Part shown: in pieces, positions 23,961 through 34,795 of the stretch
Layout: each line of letters opens with the position of its first letter
How positions within the stretch are numbered: position 1 is the first letter of the stretch
Source: Isoetes taiwanensis
Taxonomy: Eukaryota; Streptophyta; Lycopodiopsida; Isoetales; Isoetaceae
Assembly (NCBI GenBank): GCA_021234155.1
Contig: JAJEKV010000064.1
Span: forward strand, 1,490,001 to 1,554,000
Direction: 5' to 3'
Length of the DNA stretch: 64,000 nt
Translations under genes and position numbers: made by a program
Notes under the pieces: generated by a model
Database searches by the model: none
What the model saw: the letters and a program-made list of their open reading frames with translations, nothing else
Told to the model about the DNA's origin: nothing

Positions 23961-25159
23961 CTGATAAATCATCAAATACTTTCCATTTATAATTTGACGT
24001 GGCATGGGTTTTGCAATCAACATCCTACACTTTGGGGCCAAGGAATCGAACCTCAGATCAACCATACCCCATAAGTGACATGTGAACCCTTCATGCGAAG
24101 GGACTATTCCCCACCTCTTTTATACATTAGCTAATGATACTAGGAAGCACGTAGTGGAGCTTTTGCTCCTTGAATTTCAAACATTAGCAGCCAAATCTTC
24201 AAAACTGAAGGCATTCCATTGTGCAGCTTCAATATTCTATGATAAGGTCTATGACAAGCACTCATCAATAGCACTAGTATATGCAGAAATCGATATGCAT
24301 TAGTTGCTTAGAAGTCCTTCCTTGAATCACCTTCTTTCCACACAGCCGTAGGATCATCACCATTTGTCTGTGATGCTTCATTTTCGAGAACCAATAGGGA
24401 TCAACTTCTTCTTTGGTCACCTACAAGAAAGAGGTTCAAAATACATTATTCAACGTGCAGTATATGCAATAAAACAATTAATTATTGACAGCAAGAAATG
24501 ACCACTCTAGCTAAAAAAATGCATACCAAACATGTAGAGAAATAAAGATGCAGGACAGGGTATTAAGAGCATAGTTGTCCCATATACATGGACACAAATG
24601 GAAAAGAACCATAAAATGCTAATTCTATTCCTGACAATACCCTGATGATAAACAAACTAGAGAAATAAATATGCACAACGAGGAAGCCATCTCAGATACA
24701 CAATATGTCCGTCAAGAAATCTCATTTCTTTGTTAAAATCTTGATACAACAAGTTCTTGGCTTCTACACGAAATACAGCATCCTCTATGACGATACTCTG
24801 CAGAATTGAAAAATACAAAAATTGCTACAAATGAAGGTATAATTCTCTTTACCTTTCTGCTGCATCTGCATCATGATCCCGTCCATGACAAAAATGGAAA
24901 GGATATGTTTGATAAACCCCACGGATTTAGAAACAGAACAGCCGGATTTGGTGCAGAGGCATCTTTGGTGCAGAGGCATGGGCACAAGGAAACGATTTGG
25001 TAGATAATAGGGTGGATCCGGAACAGACAAAGCCAAGAAAGCCAGAATAGAGAAAACAGAAAAGCATAGAATCTCTCCACGCAACTGGCTGCCGGCTTCT
25101 ATCTTGCACATGCTGTTATCTTGCTGTTGGAAGGAACATGCCACAGCCGGATCTTGCAG

Positions 25160-25450
25160 CCTGATCGCAGCCGCAATCCTCCTGCTCCACATCCATTTCT
25201 TGAAATTTCGGCTGCAAGACAAAAGAAAATCCGGCTGCAAGGGCTGCCGCCATCCTCCTGCTCCACATCCATTTCGATGCAATTCTTCTGGCTGCACATC
25301 CATTTCGATGCAAACCCTAACCCTAAACATGTTTCGTTTGTTTTTTTTTCTATTTTCTTGAGGGTTCTGATGACCTAGGTTTTTTTCTATTTTCTTTAGG
25401 GTTCTGATGACCTAGGTTTTTCTATTTTCTTTAGGGTTCTGATGCCATAT
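25160..25450 (+). repeat. Short direct repeats, possible captured leader
   Basis: cctcctgctccacatccatttc occurs at about 25179 and 25254, with the shorter ctgcacatccatttcgatgcaa following. A 40-base unit (tttttctattttcttnagggttctgatgacctaggt) is repeated three times at 25344-25445. Aaaccctaaccctaaac at 25314 is a plant telo-box type motif. G+C content is higher than in the rest of the transposon, so this part may be captured from a host gene leader. Confidence 0.6.
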
Positions 25451-28400
25451 TCTACTTTCATCATTTCCAAATACTTCTAGATTATCATGGTTGTATGCAG
25501 AGGGAAGACAATATCATCTTGAAGCAATGCATAGCCATGCACTTTATACCCTGCTCTTGCATATTCTTGAAGCAATGCATAGCCATGCTGCCATCCTCAT
25601 TCATTCCATATTATGTAATAGTTATCCAAGGCACCAATGTACTACCTAAAACAAGATCCATATAAAGTGCCCTTTGTGCAACCTCAATAGGTATGTATGT
25701 TTCTACCCGTCTTTAGCAGCAGAGTACACCATTGAGCTACATCTTCTCAAATAATTCTGATGCATGCCCCTCAAATAACTTTTCAGCATATCCCACAATA
25801 GGCAATAGGTGTGTGACATGAGATATTAATTAAATTTACAAGGCATCTTAAGCTTCTAAGTTAAGCCCCATTTTTGGCATATAAAGTGTTCCTCAAAGTG
25901 AGACCATTTTCCATTATATTAATGCATATTTGGTGGCATATATCCATGGCTCCCCATTTTCCACTATCTATCTAACGTATATTTGGTGGCACGTGTCTAT
26001 AGCTCCCCATTTTCCACAATTTCTTAGACGGAACATAAGCTCGACAAAGATCCTGGATGGATATCAATGCTTCTAAATCAAATCCATAATCCACGCACAA
26101 CGCAATTATAGTGGTCCACGGATTGAAAGTTTGTGAGTGATTTGCAGATTTTTGAGAATGAACTTGAGATTTGTATCTCACGTTCATTCTTCATAATACT
26201 AGAGCTCTCAGAAGTCGCATTTTTTAACAAGATGCCTAGCAGAAATAGGGAGCAATTCGAAAAGCATTGAATGCACTCCTAAATGTAGGGTCCATTCCTT
26301 CTATTCTTCATTAGGAGAAAGGGATATTTTAGATCCAATACCAAACTATCGATCTATCTCTAAAAATCTCTACAAATTGTGTTCAAACAAGCAATCTGAA
26401 ACAAAAACCTTGCAAGTGTAACTTTCTTGCATATCCTCTTGAATAGCTAAGGCGGTACCTTTTCATGGTTTCTGTTGCAAATTTGGCATACCTTCCACCC
26501 TTGAATGTTCTCGAGTTGCAAATGTATATGGACCATTTTGCACATGCTTGTCGGATTGCAAAACAAAATGCTTACCATTTTTTGTTGGGTTTCCTTTGCC
26601 AAAAAGGATTCTTGACGGTCTTGATGCCCTAAATGCAAAGTTGGCCTATAATATTGCCATTGTTCTAGCTCAATCAAATTAATGCTCGGTTATAAGGGGG
26701 GATGCGAAGGCATTTTTATCAGAATCTTTTGATTTGCATGGTCACACGATCAGAATATTGGAAGTCTAGCAGTATAAATAAAGCCACATCATATTTTATC
26801 ACTTTAACAGACACAAGGATATGCTAAGAATCAAAATAATGTTTCACCTCAGTTTAGGCAAGTCTGCTAAATTACTAAAGACTATATCTATAGTGGATTG
26901 ATAACGGTTACTTATGACAATTGTTTTTTGGATCCCTTAAATGAGTAACTAGTATGGATAGCTGCATCCTTTTAGGTGATACCTATGAATGATTACCCCA
27001 AGTAACTCTGTATTGAAAACTATGCTACAAACTACAACCATTTTTTGTAACATACATTGTGATAATAGAAAACTAGCATAAATGACCACAATGGCATTTA
27101 AATTGGTATAAAAAACCACGTTATGGACTGTTTCAACTTCTCCAAGCCATGTGACAATTGAAAACCAAGGTAAACAATCATTGCCATCTTTAAAGTGACG
27201 TTGAAAACCATGTTATAAACCATTGTCAATTTAATAAACTAGGCTATGCTAAAAAACCAACATGAATGACCACCACGATGCTAGAAACAATGTAAAAAAC
27301 TAATAACGGTTCTAATCAACCATGCTATAACAAAAAATCAACATGCATAACCATGTACTAGTTATGAAAACCACTATGTTATGTGGTTTTTATTAAGAAT
27401 AAAATGTTTAGCATAAAAAACCATATCCATAGTGGTTTTTCAGTGGTTTATTATAGTGGTTAAATTTTTGGGTGCCTTGCATCCACTCTAACTCTAGCTT
27501 GAGTATGAGCCGGCTTATCTGGACGATGACTTCCTGATCCCATGTCTCTATTGTACTCAGAACTATCTCTAGTTCGCTTAAGAATTGTTTCGTTGTTTCC
27601 TCCAGAACCTGGATCTGTGGGGCGGATTCCAGTATGCAATATAGTTGAATTGACTGCATTAACACAAACTGAAGGACTTACATTGCTAGTAGCAGGAGTG
27701 CCTAATCTTCGAATCAATGTAGCCAATCCAGGACCCGTGCCAACAAAGTTATGTTCTTTATGTGCTTTGCACGTTGCACTTTGTAATACAGCTTCTGTCA
27801 GATCATGTAGACAAGCATCATACAAGCTTATCTTATTGACATAATCTCTTGATGCTAACCAGCTGGCATGCCTAGATTCAGATAAATTTGTGTTTGGTAT
27901 TTGAGCTGCTGCGACTAGATCAACATCATCATGCATGAAATTACCCCATCTACTAGCTCTTTGGTGCCACCATGCAAGCCAAGATCCCAATTCCGGTAAA
28001 TCTCGTGGATTAGCTCTCCCTGGCCACCAAGATATAATATTTTGATATGCTCTTTCAGCTTCCTCTACAGATGCTGCTAATCTCCATGCCCTGCATAAGG
28101 TCAAATGCTCTTGCCTATGTTCATGAATAATAAATTTATTTGTATGTCTCTGTAGACACTGCTCCCAATGAAATTGGCAGCCACGTTCTCTTCCTTCCAT
28201 TGGCTGACCATCATTAAATACCAGGCGAATGGCATTCCAATTAGCTTGAGCTTCATCAGTCATAAATCCTCTAAATTGGGCTGGCTTCGAGCTCTTCAAC
28301 AACATTACATTATTTAGCTTCTTCCAAAACTTTACTTGTGAGGCAGTATCTTCAGTTTTCATCTCACATGTTGCTATTATCAATAGACAACGCATACTGA

Positions 28401-29999
28401 AAATTAAAGAAAAAAAGAAGAAGTAAATAACTGTTTGTTATCCAATTCCCTAAAATGAATAAGAAGTCCAAGAAGTACCCGAGATCATAAACATGACAAG
28501 CCAAAGTTGTCCATCCAGATATACGTTTAACATGGTCAAAATGAATCCAAGCATTTTCCAAGTCACCTCCAGGGCGCATTCTATTGACAAGCTCGACGCC
28601 AGATCCAGGACCAGTTGTGGACATTTTGAATATATAACATCGACCAGTATGTTCGTCATGAAGTTGGTAAGGAAACTTGGATCCATGAAAAATTTGATAT
28701 TTGCAGTACTGCTTTAAGTAAAGAATCTTTCCAATCTCATCTTTCCGTGTGGTGTGACACTCTAGTGTCTTATTTATCCATTGACGTATCCTTTATGAAT
28801 AAGAAAAAAGTAGTCCAATATTAGAAGAGATACATTTTAAATTACCAATGTCAAAAGGGATCTATAATAAGAACAATACCTCCGTTTGTAGCAACAGAGA
28901 GGCTCTAGTTGTCTCAACAACCCATCAATTTTTTCTCTGTCCCAAGCCTCCTTTGTTGATATCAAGTTATTGATTGTTAATTCCATGGCAACCTCCTTCT
29001 CTATTTCTTTTGGCCCTTTCTTAGCAACAGATCCACTAGACTTTGATTGAACCATTTGCTGCATTTGCACCAGTTCTTTACGACTTGGTAGAAATCTAAT
29101 AGGATGTTCATGTTTTCTGACATGAAGAGCCAATCTAGTGTACCTAGAATTGTCAGGCAATACATAATATATTATACATTGGCATAATGCGATGCAGGAA
29201 GGTTGTTCATCACAATATTCACAAGCCAGTACACCTGCATCCTTAGACAACGGGCCAATAGTAGGTTGCTTTTTCAGGGTTCCCTTCCACTGGACATCAT
29301 TTGCAAAACCTCTAGAAAGAAAGTAATCACAAATAGGATTCATGCATCTTATATGTCCACAACATTTGGAATATTTAACGACACCATCAAATGCTTGACT
29401 TGTTTTCTCTGGTTTGCTCCAAATGTATGGGTCCATCTTGCGATCCATTCCAGTCATGGACTTGAGCACAACAGGAGGCAATTCAAATACCATAGTACCA
29501 TTATACTGAGATGGTAGATATTCTACTTCTTGTGCTATCTGTACTGACTCACAGATTTTTTTCAACTTACTAGTTCCAACGCTCCAAAAGATTGACTCAA
29601 ACGTTGATAGAGGCTTCTTCGACACACCTCGATTAGGACTTTCAATCAATATGGGTGCTTCAGGAGTGCTGATACAAATGGGTGTACCTTCTACAGAAAC
29701 AAAGTGACCATTTACTGCAAAAGCTTTGTAGATAGCTTCACCCCTGTCATTGATAATCTCTTGAAGTCGTAAGGATCTACCTTCTTGACCATTGAAGGAT
29801 TGAATTACACATAGCCCTGCTGATTTAAATTGAAAACTATCACAAAGCCATTTTCTACTCATACAAAAAAGATTCTCAAACGCTTTCCTGGTGAAGTGAT
29901 GATAACATCAGTTTCGGTGAAGGCCAGAACATCGCATTCGTTTAGATCCATGGAAAGGTCAATAGAAAACTAAGATCAATGCCACACTTCACTTTAACG

Positions 30000-30300
30000 T
30001 TGTCAACGGATTTGTCATACGGATTTGCCATAATCATAAGAAAGTATACTCCTTTAATGTTTGTTGACAATAATGGATGCATTAGTGTTGGCAATAACGG
30101 ATTTGTCATCCATATGGAATATGGATTGTAGTTATGAATGCCCGCCATAATCATAAAAAAATATGCTCCTTTAATGTTCGTTGAAGTGCAATAGTGGAAT
30201 ATATAGTGCAATAGTGGATGTTCGTTGAAGTGCAATAGTGGAATATATAAATAGTGGAATAGATAGTGCAATAGTTGAAGTGCAATAGTGCGAAAATACG
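30000..30300 (+). repeat. Direct repeats of GTTGAAGTGCAATAGTGGAATATATA
   Basis: Several copies of tgaagtgcaatagtggaatatata-like units at 30182-30295, and a longer duplication (gccataatcataa-aaa-tat-ctcctttaatgtt) at 30027-30063 and 30146-30180. These sit just upstream of the MULE transposase start and may be part of its terminal region. Confidence 0.65.
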
Positions 30301-30530
30301 ATGTATCCACAAAGAAAAGCAAAGTTATTGGAAAGGATATTTTTGAAAGCATTTTTAAGAGACGAAACATTTTTGAGACAAAGATAAAAAAAAAAGGCAA
30401 GAAACGAAAGCCATCTGGAAGCTTGGTCCTACTGCTCAGAAGTCTGCTCCGACACTCGAGGTAGGAATCCAGATTTTCAGCCCACATGTTTGGAATCGCC
30501 CAAGAGTAATAGAGCAAAAGCAAATAAAAT

Positions 30531-30786
30531 CATGGCTAATACTTCTGGCACCCAGGATCTAGAAACATTGCTAGAAGAGGATATCCATGGAGGAGACAAT
30601 GAGAAAGTACAAATCGAAGACAACAAAAATGATGCATCAGAGCCAGATGTGCAGCAAACTCATATGTTGGAAGATCCGATTCCAAAACCACAACAGGAGT
30701 TGGCAAGAAAGAGGCAGCGCAAATCAAAACATCATGATGCAAAACTTGCCACATATGAAAGTTTTTTATTGCATTGGTTTGTTTGA
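30531..30786 (+). CDS. Hypothetical acidic/basic open frame, partial
   Basis: From the ATG at 30531 a frame of 84 codons reads MANTSGTQDLETLLEEDIHG, continues acidic, then basic (ELARKRQRKSKHHDAK) and ends LATYESFLLHWF. The composition (hydrophilic start, then nuclear-localisation-like cluster) is typical of transposase or gag N-termini. It stops where sequence behind the H3-like cassette begins, so it is probably truncated. No family is recognised. Confidence 0.35.
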
Positions 30787-30889
30787 TGATATAGTTGTGG
30801 GGACAAAATATATCAAAGAACACGCATAATGATATAACTTATATTCATAAAGTGCAATAAATTCATAATAAAGAGAGAAAAGTTTTAAT

Positions 30890-31268
30890 CTATTCTTGGA
30901 ATCTTCTATATGCCGGGTTGTCTTCCAAGAATTTCTTTACTTGGGCTGCGCCAACTGTTCTCCCCAAGTTTCTAAGGATGTTGGTGGGCGTACCATCTTG
31001 GAGTGCTGTCACCAGGTCTTTGATCCTTCTATCCGACGTGTAGGCTGCAGTGACGACCAACCTGCCATGTTTGGAGGCAGAGAAGGTCTACCAGAGAAGG
31101 TCCTATCTTGGCATGGAACTCGGTCATGATCTCTTGGTAAAAAGGTGTGGCATTTATGGTGGCATCCACATCGATCTCCTTTTGGAAAACAGTGAAGATC
31201 GAGTTGATGTCAGCCTCAGCCACATGAGCAGTGGCGCTGTACCATCGCCTGAATGCAGAAGTGGCCAT
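30890..31268 (-). pseudogene. Small unknown gene downstream of the H3-like frame
   Basis: The ATG at 31268 lies in a good context (catcATGGcc) and is the first ATG after a TATA box. The first frame reads MATSAFRRWYSATAHVAEAD, INSIFTVFQKEIDVD and PFYQEIMTEFHAKIG. Within about 31060-31090 the frame shifts by one, and the second half reads SKHGRLVVTAAYTSDRRIKD, LVTALQDGTPTNILRNL and VKKFLEDNPAYRRFQE before TAG at 30890. The product would be about 125 residues, mostly helical and without a signal peptide or membrane segment. I do not recognise it. The own promoter, same strand and position 620 bases behind the H3-like stop suggest both belonged to one element. Confidence 0.5.
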
Positions 31269-31371
31269 GATGCTGATGCTGCTAGGGTTAACAAACAGAT
31301 CTGGAAGCGCCTCTGGGAGCTGATAGATCGCCTTGAAGTGAGGAGTGATGGAGTAGGATGCAAATGAGGCT

Positions 31372-31425
31372 TGTGGTCATATTTATAGGCAAAACCCTAA
31401 TCTGAGAAATTCTTAGGGTTTGAGA
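31372..31425 (-). promoter_or_regulatory. TATA box with two telo-box motifs
   Basis: On the minus strand AAACCCTAAGAATTTCTCAGATTAGGGTTTTGCCTATAAATATGACC places CTATAAATA (31387-31379) about 110 bases ahead of the ATG at 31268, with a telo box (AAACCCTAA) and its inverse just upstream. Plant telo boxes are common in leaders and promoters of cell-cycle and translation genes, and histone genes are S-phase regulated. The regulatory link is inference. Confidence 0.55.
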
Positions 31426-31891
31426 ATATCTATGCCTTCAAGGTCCTGCTATGCAATTGACAGGTAATCTAGGTTGAAGAGTACCTCCTGATGATCTTAT
31501 CTAATTTGGAGGTACTTGGGATGAATTTGGGTCATTTTGGTCTGACCACCCACACAATGCACGAGAGGCTCTAAAATTACAATCTAAGGATGGGATCCTA
31601 CTTATCTTGCCGAGTTAAGGTGGTTTGTGCCCTTACTTTCTACATTTGGACAAGTCTAGACATAGATCAGTGGCCAAACACTCACATAGTGCGCGAGAGG
31701 CATTCTCAAAACTTTTGGAAATGCTCCTGGCGCAGTCTATGAGGGGTAGGGTCCAAAATAGTGACTTTTTTCCAATTTAACTAATTCCAATTGCACATGC
31801 CGTTATTACAACCTCATTAAACACAATATTACACTTCACAACGTGATCAAAACATATTTACATTCACAAAGATTTTTACAGTTACATCAAG

Positions 31892-33045
31892 TTAGCAATC
31901 TTCCTTCTTTATGAACCTAGCTAACTTCATGTCTCTCGGCATACAAGTGACTCTCTTCGCATGGAGAGCACATGCTAAGGAATCTTCGAAGTGCTGGACC
32001 AGCCTTTGCTCTGTTGCCTCCTGCAATGCAAGTAACATGTCATCTGTTACTCTCTTTGTCTTGTCAAATTCTTGCAGGATTTCACGGGTGAGTCTTGCAA
32101 AGGCAGCTCTTGGAATCAGCAGTCTGTAGCTCCTCTGAAAATGACGAATCTCCCAAGCTGCTCTTGCAAAGTAGGAGTCCGCTTTTCTCCTCATTGGTTT
32201 CTTCGGTGTTATTAGTCTCTCCGGGGGCGGCTTCAGGGTATTCTTCTTTGTCGGCCTTCCTCCCTCCACGTACGTCACCTTATTCGCCTCGTAAAATTTC
32301 GAGCACTCCTCGTACATCTTCATGTACTCATTGTACTCCTTCAACTTCTTCCTGTACTCCCGCTCGTGCTTGAGTACAAAGGATTCCCGAGCCGGTCTGC
32401 CCTTCTTTGGTTCAGTTGTTGGCTTTGGCCACTTCGGGTTTGGAGGTGCTGCTGCAGATTCATCCTCCTCCTCCTCTGGGATTGAAGGTCCGGAATCTTC
32501 TGTTGGGCGGGGCACTCTTGACGCATCCTCATCCAAGTCTATGTCCGATGAAGACGACGGTGGCCTGTCGGCTCTCGCTCCCTTATGCTCACCCCTTTTA
32601 CTGGTGTTGACTTTGTCTTCCTCCGGGTTTTCTTGGGCATTTTGGGGTCCTTCCCTTTGGCCTCCTTCAACTTTTGCTGCTCCTCCCTTTGTCTTTTGCG
32701 CTCCTCCCTCTCTGCAATTGTCTTCCTCTTCGCTGCTCTCTTATTCTTGGCCATTTTCTTCAGTCGACGTGCTAGTTCTTCTGGAATCGGCTCGCCCTCC
32801 TCGTCATCCTCTTCCTGGTCATTTCCTTGATCCTCAGGGTTTTCTTGATCATCTGGCTCCTGGATTTGATCTTGGGCGTCCTCCTGTTGTTGGTCTCCTT
32901 CCCCAACATCTGGATTAGGGTTAGGTTTTTCTGCATGTCTGGCTCATTCTTCAGCCTCTCTGGCCTTCTGTTGAGCTGCAAGGACTTGGGCGCTGGTATA
33001 ATTGTCGGGCATAACCACTGAAGCAGTTTGTTTGGTGCGGGCCAT
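31892..33045 (-). pseudogene. Histone H3-like protein with H3 tail start, long charged insert and C-terminal H3 fold
   Basis: The ATG at 33045 opens MARTKQTA, identical to the first residues of histone H3. It is followed by VVMPDNYTSAQ, an acidic Gln-rich segment (QEEDDEEGEPIPEE), a Lys/Arg/Glu-rich helical segment (MAKNKRAAKRKTIAEREERK), a Ser-Asp stretch (SSSSDIDLDEDAS), a Lys/Glu segment, and then a complete H3 core at 32206-31895. The core matches H3 alignably and without gaps: WEIRHFQRSYRLLI, FARLTREILQEF, MLLALQEATEQRLV, HFEDSLACALHAKRVTCMPR, then DMKLAR. The Cys of the alpha-2/alpha-3 region (CA.HAKRV) is kept, and loop 1 has no insertion, so it resembles ordinary H3 more than CenH3. 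The total is about 385 codons against 136 for H3. This copy has an in-frame TGA at codon 34 (CGA to TGA would explain it) and a one-base frameshift near 32595. No intron is evident. Confidence 0.85.
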
Positions 33046-33142
33046 GTTTTGAAATATGTCAATCGCCTTCTGGGCGCCTAAAAATTGCCTTCTTGGCCGG
33101 AGAGCAGCTAGCTAGAGAAGAAAGGTGAAAATGAAGAACCCA

Positions 33143-34479
33143 TCCCTTGGGACTGTCCTAGCTGTGGAAGCATGAGTAAACATAAGCACATGACATTAAT
33201 ATATCAACAGAGTCACCTCGAAAGGTGACTACACCATAACATACATGTAATAGCACATCAATAACATCATCATCACATCGGGAATCCTACCCAATGGCTC
33301 AGACTCCAGGGTATGGACTGACGGCTTGGGCCTCCAGAAGTCATTGCAGACAGAATTCATAAGAACGGATTAGGCTGACATAGAAACATGGCTGTTGGGT
33401 CCACTCCATCCGCCCCTCCCGTGCACACTTTGCAGAGTAGATTGAAGAGTCTAGGGACCGAACCGTAGCCTGTCGGGTGTGTAGCCAGAGGGGCTACTGT
33501 TGGGTTGCATCTCCCCAGCCCGATGAGGCAGGAGGAGAGTCTCCTCCCCTTCAGAGGCATGCATGCCCATCACAGGCAGCCAGAGGGCCACTGCCCGTAT
33601 TCGACTTGAACCTCATTGAAGGTGACGCATCACCCAAGAGGTGTCGAGCTCATGCCTTGCCCACACGTTGTGGAAAACCATTAAGCCTAGCCTGCTAAGA
33701 TCCCCGGTAGGCTTTACACACCAGAGGGATCAATCAGTGATGGGACAAGTCCCCCTTATTCCACCGGTCTAGCCCCGCCACTCACAACCAGGCGGGCTCT
33801 TGTACACGGGCCGCACTAATTGGGAATTAATGACATCTGCTACAGAAGGTTTCAGTGTCTCTACCCCCCTTCCCACATACACAGGAGAGCATAGAATGGA
33901 AAATCATCATCATCAAAGAACTGAAATACTGAATAAGATCTAATCTATCTTACCTAACCTACGTTATGGCTGGTGATCTTAGGATCTACAAGGCTGCTAA
34001 GACTGATCTAACATACTATCCTAGCTCATTGCGTGCTAAGAGTCAGCTTTGCACAACAGAATCGCATGTTACCTGATCCTTGGCTGGCTCTAGCCCCCCG
34101 AATCGCGTCCATGCCTTCGTTCTTGCTGAAGACAGCTGCTCCTCAGGAATCTATTGTGCAAAGACGACTCAACAACGCCTGGCAATGCGGAATGGCAGCT
34201 TACCTTGGCGGAATGGCTCAGGGAATCCAAAATGCGAAAGGGTTTTCCCTTTTGTTCCTTATACATGAAGTTTTAGGGTTAGGTTACAAGGAACCAAATG
34301 GGGTATTGCCACTTGGCAAGGTGTTTAATTTCATATGTTTAATATACATGTGCAACATACGAGGTTGTCCCCTAGGAGCAACACTTTACGGCTCTCAAGT
34401 ACTTGTCATGGTGACATGTACGTGTGACGTGGCAGTATAATATATGTATTCGGACCGTATGTTATACTGGAACGTCACA
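33143..34479 (-). mobile_element. Truncated gypsy-family LTR
   Basis: On the minus strand the LTR starts TGTGACGTTCCAG at 34479, directly after a polypurine tract. Most of 33143-33880 matches 47188-47935 (shared landmarks: gactgacggcttgggcctcca, ccactccatcc, gaggcaggaggaga, cacccaagaggtgtcgag, gggaattaat, ctctaccccccttcccaatacac). The LTR at 47022 extends about 166 bases beyond this homology to a TG end. Here that terminal part is replaced by the leader of the H3-like frame. A TATA-like tgtatattaaac lies about 140 bases in. Confidence 0.7.
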
Positions 34480-34492
34480 ATCTCTCCACCTT
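34480..34492 (-). promoter_or_regulatory. Polypurine tract
   Basis: AAGGTGGAGAGAT on the minus strand immediately precedes the LTR TG. Such tracts prime plus-strand synthesis and mark a 3' LTR, so the internal region of this LTR's element should lie to the right. Confidence 0.6.
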
Positions 34493-34795
34493 GGATTGAT
34501 GCTGTCCTCAGCATCACGCGTCTCCCCACCTTGGAAACATGCATACCCTGCAATACATTTGATGCATATAATTTTTACAAGACAATCACCCCAAGGTAAT
34601 ATTTATGTTTAATTTTCATAACACATCCTTATCATACTATGATGAGGGGACCTTTCACCCTCTTACTTTATCATCTATTATTCACAAAAACTTGTGATTT
34701 ACACCATTATTATAATCATAGTTCCAAAATTCTCTAATTAAGGTTCCATTTGTTCTCCTTGCAACACATTATGACAAAACATGTGTTGCAAGTCT

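Larger units (their letters stand above)
23239..27479 (+). mobile_element. Non-autonomous TIR DNA transposon inserted in the MULE exon
   Basis: The left end reads CAAGGCAACCAAAATTAAAACACTA. The right end, reverse complemented, reads CAAGGCACCCAAAAATTTAACCACTA, giving imperfect inverted ends of about 25 bases. GATG(CA) is present on both sides as target duplication. Subterminal regions on both sides are rich in (A)AAACCAC / GTGGTTTT words in opposite orientation (23250-23560 and 26990-27460), which could be transposase-binding sites. No transposase is encoded. The superfamily is unclear; the CAAGG ends would fit hAT, but the duplication length cannot be fixed between 5 and 9. Confidence 0.75.
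22720..29862 (-). pseudogene. MULE (Mutator-like) transposase, three exons, with SWIM zinc finger; interrupted
   Basis: Exon 1 is 29862-28880, exon 2 is 28790-28479 and exon 3 starts at 28396. All junctions are GT-AG and keep one frame (KRR|IRQWINKTLE; HVYDLG|MRCLLIIAT). Exon 1 carries Cys/His pairs (CCGHIRCMNPICDYF; HVRKHEHPI) like the N-terminal zinc region of such transposases. The catalytic region holds CHVYD and FMTDEAQANWNAIRLVF, then GCQFHWEQCLQRH, the MULE DD.../C-x-H signature. Exon 3 is broken at 27479/23239 by a 4.2 kb transposon. Joining the flanks at the duplicated GATGCA restores the frame. The SWIM finger (ACTCADFQARTMKKQYTPCKH, 22911-22720) lies one frameshift further on. A cut-and-paste transposase for its own family; now inactive. 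Terminal inverted repeats of the element were not located. Confidence 0.85.

Noticed and set aside
25311-25330. aaaccctaaccctaaac as interstitial telomere
   Set aside because: Fewer than three units. Short telo boxes are common in plant leaders. The same applies to gggttagggttaggg at 60605.
29942-30523. 193-codon minus-strand hydrophobic frame
   Set aside because: It reads through direct repeats (GTTGAAGTGCAATAGTGG) and AT-rich sequence upstream of the MULE transposase. The apparent membrane-like composition comes from the repeats.
31892-32206. CenH3 (centromeric H3) gene
   Set aside because: Loop 1 has the canonical H3 length and the tail start is the canonical ARTKQTA, which CenH3 proteins lack. 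A CenH3 origin is therefore not supported.
32322-32918. 198-codon plus-strand Ser/Leu-rich frame
   Set aside because: It is the antisense shadow of the H3-like gene, whose Glu/Lys-rich codons give Ser/Phe/Leu on the other strand.
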